DNA of 64,000 nucleotides from Terriglobales bacterium (GTDB taxonomy: Bacteria; Acidobacteriota; Terriglobia; Terriglobales; Acidobacteriaceae), in contig JAICWP010000013.1 of assembly GCA_025934735.1 (NCBI GenBank), positions 62,001 through 126,000 of the forward strand, written 5' to 3'. The position numbers were made by a program, and so were the translations under genes. Below the pieces are notes generated by a model. The model made no database searches. It was given only the letters and a program-made list of their open reading frames with translations, and was not told the origin of the DNA. Positions 8,222 through 15,790 of the stretch are shown one piece after another; within the stretch, counting starts at the first letter, position 1, and each line of letters begins with the position of its first letter.

Positions 8222-10041
8222 TGTCCACCCTGGCTCCGCTGCCGGTCGTCATCCCTCTTTCGGTAGCCGCTATTCTTTCTGCGCTGAACAAATTTGTGGG
8301 CCGCCGGCTGTCGGAGGCGTTGGCCATTCTCACAACCATCGCCACTGGCCTGATCTGCGGAGAGTTGCTGCTTCAGGCGCGGGTGCAACCCGTCATCCAT
8401 TGGTTTGGAGGCTGGACGCCCCGGGCCGGCGTGGCCCTGGGCATTTCCTTCGTCATTGATCCCATCGGCGCCGGAGCGGCGGTGTTCACCAGCTTGCTGG
8501 TGCTGGCAGCGCTGATCTTCTCTCTACATTACTTCGACACCGTCGGCACGCTGTTTCACGTGCTCATGCTGGGGTTTCTGGGTGCGATGTGTGGATTCGC
8601 TCTCACGGGCGACCTGTTCAACCTGTTCGTGTTCTTCGAGCTGATGAGCGCCTCAGCGTTCGCACTGTGCGGCTATAAGGTGGAGGAGCCGGAGTCTATG
8701 CAGGGCGCCCTGAACTTCGGCATCACCAACACCGTGGGCGCATTCCTCGTGCTCAGCGGGATCGGGCTGCTCTACGGCCGCACGGGCGCGCTCAACATGG
8801 CGCAGATTGGGCGCACCTTGGGCGGCAATCTGGATGGCCTGGTGATCACCGCTTTTGTGTTCATTATGGCCGGATTCTTCGTCAAGGCAGCCGTGTTCCC
8901 CTTCCATTTCTGGCTGGCAGATGCGCACGCGGTGGCGCCTACGCCGGTGTGCGTGCTGTTTTCCGGCATCATGGTGGAGCTGGGCATTTACGCCGTTCTG
9001 CGTGTGTATTGGGTCATATTCGACGGGCCCTTCGCAGCGCATCGCTGGGACGTACGTGCCCTGCTGCTGGCTGTGGGCTCCATCACCGCGGTGGTGGGGG
9101 CGGTCATGTGCTTTGGTCAGCGTCATATCAAGCGCCTGCTCGCCTTCTCGACGGTCAGCCATGTCGGGCTGCTGACCATCGGCTTCGGCGTGCTTAAGGA
9201 GGATGCGCTGGCCGGGGTGGCTCTGTACGTCCTCGGACATGGTTTGGTTAAGGCGGCTCTGTTCCTGGTCGCGGGGCTGCTGCTCCACCGGTTCAGCAGC
9301 GTGGATGAGCTGGAGCTCCATGGCCGCGCGTGCCGAATGCATGCTACGGGCGTGGTGTTCTTCGCGGCGGCCCTCGGGCTGGCATCCATGCCCGGGTTCG
9401 CCACCTTCCTTGGTGAATCAGGAATTATTGACGGCGCTAAAGGGATCGGCCAGGGCTGGGTACGTGCCGTGTTCGTCATCTCCGGAATGCTCACTGCCGG
9501 GGCCGTCCTGCGCGTCTGGGGCCGGGTTTTCCGTGGTATGGGTAAAGCCGACGATGCCGAGACTGCGAGCGCCAAGAAGATAGACGAGGGTCGCGAGACC
9601 AAGGCGGCTTCCCATGGCATTCCCGCCGCGATGTTTGCTCCTGCGGCAGGGCTGGTGTTGCTGGCCATTGCAATCGGGCTGACGCCAGGAGTGAAGCGCG
9701 CGGTCCGCACCGCCGCCATCGTCATGCAGGATCGCACGGGTTACCAGGCACGCGTGCTCGAACATGCCTGGATCTCGGTGACGCCCGCGGAGGAAGAGCA
9801 CACGCCGATCGGCAAGGGCCTGGCATGGTCGTTTGGCACAACCGCCGCCGCGCTGGCTCTGGCATTTCTGTCGCTCTCCCCCTACTGGCCGACCAAGCAT
9901 GTTCTGGTGCGCCCGGTGGCCAAAACCGTGCATCTCCTGCGCGCGATCCACAGCGGCCATGTCGGCGATTACGTAGCTTTTCTTACCTTCGGGGTGGCGG
10001 CGTTTGGAGTGGTCCTGGCCGTTCTCATTCATCTCCGATAG
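8221..10041 (+). CDS. mrpD: Na+/H+ antiporter subunit D (MrpD, NuoL/M/N family)
   Basis: This 606-residue protein has about 14 membrane helices. The proton-pumping family signature is present: GDLFNLFVFFELMSASAFALCGYK with the key Glu in helix TM5, a Lys in the KAAVFPFHFWLADAHAVAPTPV region, and RHIKRLLAFSTVSHVGLLTIG with the broken-helix Lys/His. A charged linker (about 440-470) precedes the last helices, and the C-terminus is longer than in many MrpD proteins. It is the only NuoL/M/N-type subunit in the operon; no MrpA-type NuoL homologue is present in the window. It shares one base with the mrpC stop and is the last gene of the operon. Confidence 0.93.
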   Translation: MSTLAPLPVVIPLSVAAILSALNKFVGRRLSEALAILTTIATGLICGELLLQARVQPVIHWFGGWTPRAGVALGISFVIDPIGAGAAVFTSLLVLAALIFSLHYFDTVGTLFHVLMLGFLGAMCGFALTGDLFNLFVFFELMSASAFALCGYKVEEPESMQGALNFGITNTVGAFLVLSGIGLLYGRTGALNMAQIGRTLGGNLDGLVITAFVFIMAGFFVKAAVFPFHFWLADAHAVAPTPVCVLFSGIMVELGIYAVLRVYWVIFDGPFAAHRWDVRALLLAVGSITAVVGAVMCFGQRHIKRLLAFSTVSHVGLLTIGFGVLKEDALAGVALYVLGHGLVKAALFLVAGLLLHRFSSVDELELHGRACRMHATGVVFFAAALGLASMPGFATFLGESGIIDGAKGIGQGWVRAVFVISGMLTAGAVLRVWGRVFRGMGKADDAETASAKKIDEGRETKAASHGIPAAMFAPAAGLVLLAIAIGLTPGVKRAVRTAAIVMQDRTGYQARVLEHAWISVTPAEEEHTPIGKGLAWSFGTTAAALALAFLSLSPYWPTKHVLVRPVAKTVHLLRAIHSGHVGDYVAFLTFGVAAFGVVLAVLIHLR

Positions 10042-10157
10042 CTCTGCAGGGACGTGTTCTGAAGCGGTGTTGTGGTCCGCCGCTCTCACCATCCTTCCGG
10101 AGGTAACCTCAGCCGCAAGCACAAGCATCCCATTGGCAAGTTCATAGGAGGCATGCA

Positions 10158-10763
10158 ATGGCGAGGAAGTCCAGGGTGTTAACCGACCATGACCAAATCC
10201 GCAGGTGGGCGGAAGAGCGCGACGCGCAACCGGCTTGTGTTCGCGGCACGGGCAGCGAAGAGGATGTGGGGATGATCCGTCTCGATTTTCCCGGCTATAG
10301 CGGAGAGACTTCGCTTGAGCCCATCGATTGGGACGAGTGGCTGCAGAAGTTTGACGAAAACAACCTTGCACTGCTGGTGGAGGACCAAACCGCCCGCGGC
10401 GAGCAGAGCAATTTCAACAAGATTATCGGGCGTGAAACCGCAGCGGCCCGCTCGGAAGGCCGCAAAACATCCCGCCGCGCGGAACGTGGGTCGAAGCGTG
10501 CGGAAACTCGTGCCACCGGCCGGCGGTCGCGGGCTTCCTCGCGCGCGAGTTCGAGTCGCGGAAAGCGTTCGCGTTCGGGTGCCACGCGTGCCACAAGTTC
10601 ACGTTCTTCCCGGTCCCGTTCCGGGCGTTCAACCAGCGCGCGTGGAACCAGCAGCCCGAGCAGCAGTTCGAGCTCACGTTCGCGCACGGCCCGCACAACC
10701 ACTGGTAAAAAGCGGGCACAAAGCGTACGCGGGAAATCGCGTTCCCGGCGGCGCGCAGCCTGA
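10158..10763 (+). CDS. protein with small conserved N-domain and Arg/Ser-rich histone-like tail
   Basis: Residues 1-95 form an ordered acidic domain (HDQIRRWAEER, GMIRLDFPGYSGE, IDWDEWLQKFDENNLALLVED). I recognise it only as a conserved hypothetical. From about residue 96 to 201 the sequence is almost entirely Arg, Ser, Lys, Thr, Ala and Gly, with SR/RS dipeptides throughout. This resembles bacterial histone H1-like or low-complexity nucleic-acid-binding tails. A strong ribosome site (AGGAGG) precedes the ATG by seven bases. The stop overlaps the ATG of a proline-rich miniprotein (TGATG). DNA or RNA binding is inferred from composition only; the N-domain may recruit a partner. Confidence 0.82.
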   Translation: MARKSRVLTDHDQIRRWAEERDAQPACVRGTGSEEDVGMIRLDFPGYSGETSLEPIDWDEWLQKFDENNLALLVEDQTARGEQSNFNKIIGRETAAARSEGRKTSRRAERGSKRAETRATGRRSRASSRASSSRGKRSRSGATRATSSRSSRSRSGRSTSARGTSSPSSSSSSRSRTARTTTGKKRAQSVRGKSRSRRRAA

Positions 10764-10918
10764 TGCCACTGCGAAAAGACGATCCTGACCCTCCTCAACC
10801 ACCGGGGCAGCAGCCGCCTGCTCCGGTGGAAGAGCCTCCGGATCCACCCCAGTCGGATCCCCCTGCCCCGGTTCGCGAACCCGGGCCCACTCCCCCCACG
10901 CGAATGTCCCCAGGGTGA
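10763..10918 (+). CDS. proline-rich miniprotein translationally coupled to the Arg/Ser-rich gene
   Basis: This 51-residue frame begins on the last base of the preceding stop codon (TGATG) and ends in TGA at 10916-10918. The predicted peptide is about 40 percent Pro with many Asp/Glu (for example DDPDPPQPPGQQPP and EEPPDPPQSDPPAP), so it is acidic and disordered. The charge is opposite to the Arg/Ser-rich tail encoded just before it, which hints at a binding partner, but that is inference. Codon third positions are GC-rich, as in real genes of this window. It is too short for homology to be judged by eye and could be a non-coding run-on. Confidence 0.45.
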   Translation: MPLRKDDPDPPQPPGQQPPAPVEEPPDPPQSDPPAPVREPGPTPPTRMSPG

Positions 10919-10985
10919 CAAGGAAGCATTGGTCTACGAAGCGAGAGCAACAGCTGTGGTTTCGGTGTCTCTGAATTGCTCTGGT

Positions 10986-12011
10986 CTACTCGATCTGGAC
11001 CAACCCGCCGGGTTCGGGTATAGCCTCGGGGTTGGAGGGCCGTTGAGGGGCGCGCCAGTTATCAACGTAAGCCACCTGGTGCACGCAGGAAACGGTGCAG
11101 TGCGGAGCGCAGGATTTTTCGGTCAAATATTCGCGGCGGATATCCTCCACCGTATACTGCATCAGCGGCTTGGCCGGGTAGCCGCGCTGCTGCGAGCAAT
11201 AGTGCACCAGCCCATCCTCGCAGACGTAAAGGTAGCGGGCGCCGGCGCGGCAGCGCCATTGGTTGGGCCGCGCATCCGCAATATTATCCTGGAAAGAGTT
11301 AATGCGGGCATAGCTGCCCTTTTCCATTGCCTTCATCTGGCGGTAGACTTCGCGTTCTTGCGCGCCGAGCGGCTGCAGTTGGCCATCGCCGTCGTGAATG
11401 ATGCCCACCGTGGAGGTGAAGCCCAGTTCCACGGCGCGGCGCCCCACCGCCAGCGCATCATCGGGATTGCGAATGCCTCCACCCACCACCGAATTGATGT
11501 TGACGTGAAAATCGGCGTGTTCCGCCAGCAGTTGCAGCTTTTTGTCCAGGACCTTCAGGCTCTTTTTAGAAACGTCGTCGGGCATGACGTTATCAATGGA
11601 GATCTGCAGGTGCTCCAGTCCGGCACGGTTTAAGCGCTGGATGCGCTCGGCGGTGAGCAGGTATCCGTTGGTGATCAGGCCGGCAATAATGCCATGCCCA
11701 CGAGCTCGCCCGATGATGCTGTCCAGTTCCGGATGAAGCAGAGGTTCGCCGCCGCTGATGCAGACCACTGTAGTTCCCAACGCCGCCAGTTTGTCTACCC
11801 GCTGAAACATGGTTTCCAGCGGCACCGGCTTGGAAAAATCATCGTACTCATTGCAGTATTTGCAGGCCAGGTTGCAACGGCGGATGGGAATGATGTGTGC
11901 CAAAATGGGATGATCGGTGTCGGCAAGACCCTTAAAAATCATCGTCAATTCGCGGAAACGGCGACGGAGCTGCAACAGTCGTCTTCTGGCCAGCACACGG
12001 CGGGTCGGCAT
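10986..12011 (-). CDS. radical SAM protein with C-terminal Cys cluster
   Basis: This 341-residue protein has the CxxxCxxC cluster in [17 protein letters not shown], the GGE motif ([12 protein letters not shown]) and later SAM-barrel motifs ([19 protein letters not shown]). The C-terminal part has further cysteines (WRCRAG, YVCEDG, HYCSQQ and [13 protein letters not shown]), typical of a SPASM or twitch domain binding auxiliary Fe-S clusters. The overall build resembles the HpnH/MoaA/SPASM superfamily, but the substrate is not evident. An internal Met at about residue 24 ([10 protein letters not shown]) could be the true start, since the first 23 residues are a basic stretch. It converges with the proline-rich gene, with 67 bases between the two stops. 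Confidence 0.82.
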   Translation of the reverse strand: MPTRRVLARRRLLQLRRRFRELTMIFKGLADTDHPILAHIIPIRRCNLACKYCNEYDDFSKPVPLETMFQRVDKLAALGTTVVCISGGEPLLHPELDSIIGRARGHGIIAGLITNGYLLTAERIQRLNRAGLEHLQISIDNVMPDDVSKKSLKVLDKKLQLLAEHADFHVNINSVVGGGIRNPDDALAVGRRAVELGFTSTVGIIHDGDGQLQPLGAQEREVYRQMKAMEKGSYARINSFQDNIADARPNQWRCRAGARYLYVCEDGLVHYCSQQRGYPAKPLMQYTVEDIRREYLTEKSCAPHCTVSCVHQVAYVDNWRAPQRPSNPEAIPEPGGLVQIE

Positions 12012-12216
12012 AGCGTTTGAATATCTAGTAAATCACATCGCCTGAATGACTTGCATAGGTCTGTCAGCGTGTGGCGGCTTTTTGGGGGTAAATGGTAATT
12101 TCCCGAGCCCGGGGCAGGGCTGTGGCTTTGGCACTAGAGTGCGTTTGTGCTCATCGGTCCGGTAACCCCGGTGTGATTTGGCGGGCTTCCGACCCCTGAC
12201 TCCGGCCCCCGGCGCG

Positions 12217-13680
12217 TCAGAACAATCCCACAGTGCCGCGCACCGACTCAATCAGCTTTTGGGAGTCGTAGCCGATGCCGTCCTTGAAAACCGTGTCCAT
12301 CTTCTCGATATCGTTGATATTGGTCGAGGGATCGCCATGGATGAGCACCAGGTCGGCCTGCTTGCCTGCGGCGATGGTCCCAATATGCTGCAGCTGGCCC
12401 TCATATTGGGCGCCGTTGGCGGTGGCGATGTGGATAGCCTCGATGGGGGTGAAGCCGGCTTCCACCAGCAGTTCGATTTCGCGCTGGTCCCCGAAGCCGG
12501 CCAGCACGCCGCCGATGCCCGTGGGGTCGCAGCCCGCCAACAGCAAACCGCCGGCCTTGACGAACTCGTGCTCGAACTGCAGCTCCTTTTTGAAGAGTGT
12601 GCCAGTTTCTGGCGAGGGACGGCTGGCGCGTGCCTCCAGGTAGTTGATTTCGGCCTGCGGCAACATGGAATCCAGCACTTCTTTACGCAGAGGTGGGCGG
12701 CCGGGCACATCCAGTTCGAAAACTGGCAAGGTCGAGGTCACAGCTACATGGCGATCAATCAGAGCGTGCATCATCTTCTGAACCGCGGGGCCGTCCACGT
12801 CCTGCTTCAGCAGTGACTCCTCCGTCGCTTTGCCGCTGGGGCAAACATCCGGCTGCTTGCCGGGGACGAATTCGGTATCCACGAATAGCGGTCCGTGCTC
12901 CAGGTCATCAATGCCCAGCTGCGCCGCTTCGGTTTGTGTCACCGAGCACAGGTGGCCGGTTACTTTGATGTTGCGCTTGTGGGCTTCCCCAATGGCCGCA
13001 CTCAGCTCGGCGCGAGTGATGTTCATATACGCCTTGAATGAGGTGACGCCCTGGTCTGCCCAGTAATCCACCAGCTTGCGGGCGTCGTCCGGGCCGGTGA
13101 GGTAATGCATCTGGGTGAAAAACGAATGCGGTCCCTCCAGGTAGGGCCCGGTGACTTCAATTTTTGGACCAGGCATCTTACCCTCATCAATCAACTGCTT
13201 GATGTTCAGGTCGGCATAGGGTTCCAGGCTGCCGGCGGTCCGCATCGAGGTTACGCCTCCGGCGAGATAAAGCCGGGGAAAGCTGAAGCCGACCTCCTTG
13301 AGCATGATGGGCTGCGCCAGCGAGCCATCCGGATTGCGCGCCAGACCCGCGGCGTAAAACAGGTGCTCGTGCATCATGACCAGGCCGGGGATCAGGCTGT
13401 AGCCGGGCAGGTCGAGCACCTTGGCATTGGGCGGAACTGAGGCGCTACCGGCATCGCCCACCGCTTGGATCTTGCCCCCGGAGATGATAACCGTCTGGTT
13501 GGCGCGCGCCGGCGCCCCCGTGCCATCAATCACACGGACATGGGTCAGAACAATGACGGGCGCATCCACCTTGACGAACTGGCGCACTTCCGGAGCGAGG
13601 GAAGAAGCCGATTGAGCAGCGCTCATTAAGGACGCGGTAAAGATGAGGCCGCATATCAACGGCAAGGTTCTGGTTCGCAT
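12217..13680 (-). CDS. exported amidohydrolase-family metal-dependent hydrolase
   Basis: This 487-residue protein begins with a signal peptide (RTRTLPLICGLIFTASLMSA, cut near AQS). A small beta-sandwich (LTHVRVIDGTGAPARANQTV) precedes an amidohydrolase barrel. Metal ligands visible are HxH (LVMMHEHLFY), His in KVTGHLCS, His in DDLEHGPLF and Asp in LAGCDPTGIGG. The end repeats the sandwich (ADLVLIHGDPSTNINDIEKM). Family members of this kind are imidazolonepropionase-like or Xaa-Pro/Arg peptidases; the substrate is unknown. ATG at 13680 was chosen because AGGAG sits eight bases upstream; an upstream in-frame start exists without such a site. It is probably periplasmic. Confidence 0.87.
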   Translation of the reverse strand: MRTRTLPLICGLIFTASLMSAAQSASSLAPEVRQFVKVDAPVIVLTHVRVIDGTGAPARANQTVIISGGKIQAVGDAGSASVPPNAKVLDLPGYSLIPGLVMMHEHLFYAAGLARNPDGSLAQPIMLKEVGFSFPRLYLAGGVTSMRTAGSLEPYADLNIKQLIDEGKMPGPKIEVTGPYLEGPHSFFTQMHYLTGPDDARKLVDYWADQGVTSFKAYMNITRAELSAAIGEAHKRNIKVTGHLCSVTQTEAAQLGIDDLEHGPLFVDTEFVPGKQPDVCPSGKATEESLLKQDVDGPAVQKMMHALIDRHVAVTSTLPVFELDVPGRPPLRKEVLDSMLPQAEINYLEARASRPSPETGTLFKKELQFEHEFVKAGGLLLAGCDPTGIGGVLAGFGDQREIELLVEAGFTPIEAIHIATANGAQYEGQLQHIGTIAAGKQADLVLIHGDPSTNINDIEKMDTVFKDGIGYDSQKLIESVRGTVGLF

Positions 13681-13741
13681 GTGATGGCTCCTGGAAGACT
13701 TCTTCGGGCCAAGCATTGTACCTGAGGGACAACAGTTAAAA

Positions 13742-13888
13742 TCAGCACTCAGCGTCCCGCCCTCGAGAATCGAAATCGTTTTAGAGCGGGAAACCTAAAC
13801 GCAGCCGGTAACATTTCTGCATAGTTTTGATGAAATCCCGTAAGACCGTTCACGGACTGAGTGCTGAATGCTGACTGCTGAATGCTGA
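13742..13888. repeat. paired 7-bp-period repeat arms between racemase and amidohydrolase genes
   Basis: At 13854-13888 five consecutive heptads follow the pattern NNNCTGA: GGACTGA, GTGCTGA, ATGCTGA, CTGCTGA, ATGCTGA. The opposing arm at 13742-13751 is TCAGCACTCA, a perfect 10-base inverted match to TGAGTGCTGA at 13858-13867. The larger arm is translated as the last dozen or so residues of the racemase. In transcript order the layout is racemase tail, arm, spacer, inverted arm, then the amidohydrolase ribosome site. Confidence 0.75.
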
Positions 13889-14584
13889 TTCTCCACTGCC
13901 CACCGCGTTCCGCACTGCGGCCCGCGCCAGGATGCGCGTGGAATCGAGCGTTGGCAGGGGTGAACTCTCTTGCGTGACCAGCAGCGGGATTTCCGTGCAG
14001 CCCAGCACCACAGCATCACAGCCCGCCGCTTTGAGCCGGCCGATGACTTCAATGAAATAGGACAGCGATTCCGGCGTGAACTTCCCATACACCAGTTCGT
14101 CCATGATGATCTGGTCAATGCGCTCGCGTTGCTCGGCACTAGGCACCGCGTGCTCAATGCCAGCGGCCGCCAGCTTAGCGGGATACACCGGGCCCTCCAT
14201 GGTGTAGCGCGTGCCCAGCAGCGCCAGGCGGCGATAGTTCTGGCGGCGCGCCTCGTTGGCGACTTCCTCTACTATGTGCAGCCAGGGGCGGAGCGAGCGC
14301 GGCGCCACCCGATCGAAAGCACGGTGGATAGTGTTGTCCGGGCAGATAAGAAAATCAGCGCCGACGCGGGCCAGTTTCTCCGCCGACGAGAGCATGAGCT
14401 CGGCCACTCCCTGCCAGTCGTCCGCGTAAATGCAGCGCATGTAGTCGGCCAGGGAATGGGTATGCATCGACACTTCAGGATGGGCATGGCGGCCCATCAC
14501 CGCCGCACCTTCCAGGCAGATGGTGCGGTAACAGAGCGCCGCGCCTTCCGCGCTGCAAGCCACGATGCCGATGTGAAGAGACAT
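13850..14584 (-). CDS. aspartate/glutamate racemase family protein
   Basis: This 244-residue protein contains both catalytic-cysteine motifs of the Asp/Glu racemase superfamily: ICPDNTIH (CxNT type) and VVLGCTEIPLLV (GCTE). The early HIGIVACSAEGAALCYRTI strand-loop is also typical. It likely interconverts L- and D-aspartate or glutamate in a YgeA-like manner; which one is not decidable here. ATG at 14584 was chosen because homology begins there; the frame extends upstream through an AATTACTC repeat array that touches the start codon, and no Shine-Dalgarno sequence is present. The last residues (AFSSQHSALSP) are encoded by a 7-bp repeat array and are probably not part of the fold. Confidence 0.85.
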   Translation of the reverse strand: MSLHIGIVACSAEGAALCYRTICLEGAAVMGRHAHPEVSMHTHSLADYMRCIYADDWQGVAELMLSSAEKLARVGADFLICPDNTIHRAFDRVAPRSLRPWLHIVEEVANEARRQNYRRLALLGTRYTMEGPVYPAKLAAAGIEHAVPSAEQRERIDQIIMDELVYGKFTPESLSYFIEVIGRLKAAGCDAVVLGCTEIPLLVTQESSPLPTLDSTRILARAAVRNAVGSGESAFSSQHSALSP

Positions 14585-14587
14585 ATA

Positions 14588-14760
14588 AATTGAGTAATTG
14601 AGTAATTCCGTAATTGTGCAATTGAGTGACCTGGTAACCGCGTACTGTCCAATGCCGATTGGGGATTGGGCGACAGCGCTCCAAGCGGCCCTACGTTCTG
14701 GCCGGTATCGCCGGTCTTGCAATTACCCGACTACCAAATTACACAATTACTCAATTCCAG
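14588..14760. repeat. paired inverted 8-bp-period repeat arrays (ada-racemase junction)
   Basis: Left array 14588-14627 is five exact octads: AATTGAGT, AATTGAGT, AATTCCGT, AATTGTGC, AATTGAGT. Right array 14721-14760 is five octads in the opposite sense: AATTACCC, GACTACCA, AATTACAC, AATTACTC, AATTCCAG. The spacer is 93 bases. In the transcribed (minus) direction the adenosine deaminase stop codon lies inside the first array, and the racemase ATG follows the second by three bases. The arms can pair to form a long imperfect hairpin. Confidence 0.85.
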
Positions 14761-15790
14761 AGGCCGCGTCCACTTGATTCAGGAACGCCAACTTCTTTTC
14801 CGCCGGCAAAAACGACGCCTCGAACGAGTTGCGCGCAATCTCGCGCAACTGCTCATCACTAAAACCGAACGCATCCTGCGCCAGCTGGTACTCTCGCCCC
14901 AACGACGTGCCGAAGATGCCGGGATCGTCGGAATTGAGCGTGACCATAATGCCGGTGTCGAAGTACATCCGAAGCGGGTGCTCCTGCAACGTACGGCAAC
15001 AACTGGTGCGCAGGTTGCTGGTGATGGAGATCTCCACCGGAATCTGCCGCTGCACCAGTTCGGCCATCAGTTCGCGGTCATACCAGGCAGTCAGCCCATG
15101 GCCGATGCGCTCCGCCTTCAGGTTCATGGCGCCCCAAATGGACTCGGGTCCGGTGGTCTCCCCGGCGTGAGCCACAAGATGCAATCCCTGCTCGTGGGCA
15201 TAAGCGAAAGTATCGCGGAATAATTCGGGCCCGGCACGGCGCTCGTCACCGCCAATGCCGAAGGCGACCACGTTGCGGTCGCGGTAACGCACGGCGGTTT
15301 CAGCCACCTGTTGAGCGCGTTCCGGTCCGAAGTGGCGGGTAGCATCAAAAATCCACATCAACGAGACGCCAAAATCGCGCTCACCCCGGGCGCGGCCTCG
15401 TTCCAGCGCCTCAAAAATGGCGTCGAAATCCTTGCCTTGCCAGTGGCACACGCCCACCGAAACGTACACCTCGGCGTGCAGCACGTTTTCTGAACGCAGC
15501 CGCTGCATCAACCGGTAGGTGATCAGTTCCCAGTCCTCGGGGGCACGCAGATGCTCGGTGACCGCCTTGAACGCCATGAGAAAGCCGTTGAAATCATGGT
15601 ACTTGTAAAGGCGCTCGACCTCGGCCAGGTTGGCGCCGGGGATCCCGTGGCGCTGCCGCAACTCCACCAGCGTGGCCGGTTCCACCGATCCTTCCAGGTG
15701 CAAATGCAGCTCCGCTTTAGGCAGGGAAAGGACGAAAGGGCTGGGTGGCGCCAGTTTGTAATCGAAGGTGATCTGCTGGCCGGAGCTCAT
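14747..15790 (-). CDS. add: adenosine deaminase
   Basis: This 347-residue TIM-barrel enzyme has all zinc and catalytic motifs: KAELHLHLEGS (HxH), VAHAGE with the catalytic Glu, ERIGHGL and TLNSDDPGIFG with the late Asp pair. It deaminates adenosine or a related aminopurine to the inosine analogue; some members act on adenine or 6-aminodeoxyfutalosine, so the exact substrate is uncertain. ATG at 15790 overlaps the permease stop by four bases, and a longer upstream reading frame is only a shadow of the permease. The stop codon (GAG TAA) sits inside an AATTGAGT octad array, so the C-terminus GIE is repeat-derived. Confidence 0.9.
   Translation of the reverse strand: MSSGQQITFDYKLAPPSPFVLSLPKAELHLHLEGSVEPATLVELRQRHGIPGANLAEVERLYKYHDFNGFLMAFKAVTEHLRAPEDWELITYRLMQRLRSENVLHAEVYVSVGVCHWQGKDFDAIFEALERGRARGERDFGVSLMWIFDATRHFGPERAQQVAETAVRYRDRNVVAFGIGGDERRAGPELFRDTFAYAHEQGLHLVAHAGETTGPESIWGAMNLKAERIGHGLTAWYDRELMAELVQRQIPVEISITSNLRTSCCRTLQEHPLRMYFDTGIMVTLNSDDPGIFGTSLGREYQLAQDAFGFSDEQLREIARNSFEASFLPAEKKLAFLNQVDAASGIE

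Noticed and set aside
8221-10041. Interpretation of the antiporter genes as a complex I (nuo) operon
   Set aside because: MrpE, F, G and B domains are present and no NuoA, B, C, D, H or I genes occur.
9418-10371. 317-codon minus-strand frame over mrpD and the Arg/Ser-rich gene
   Set aside because: It spans two well-supported genes on the other strand and has no family features.
10295-10921. 208-codon minus-strand frame with Arg/Glu-rich sequence
   Set aside because: It is the mirror image of the Arg/Ser-rich low-complexity tail; the plus strand has the ribosome site.
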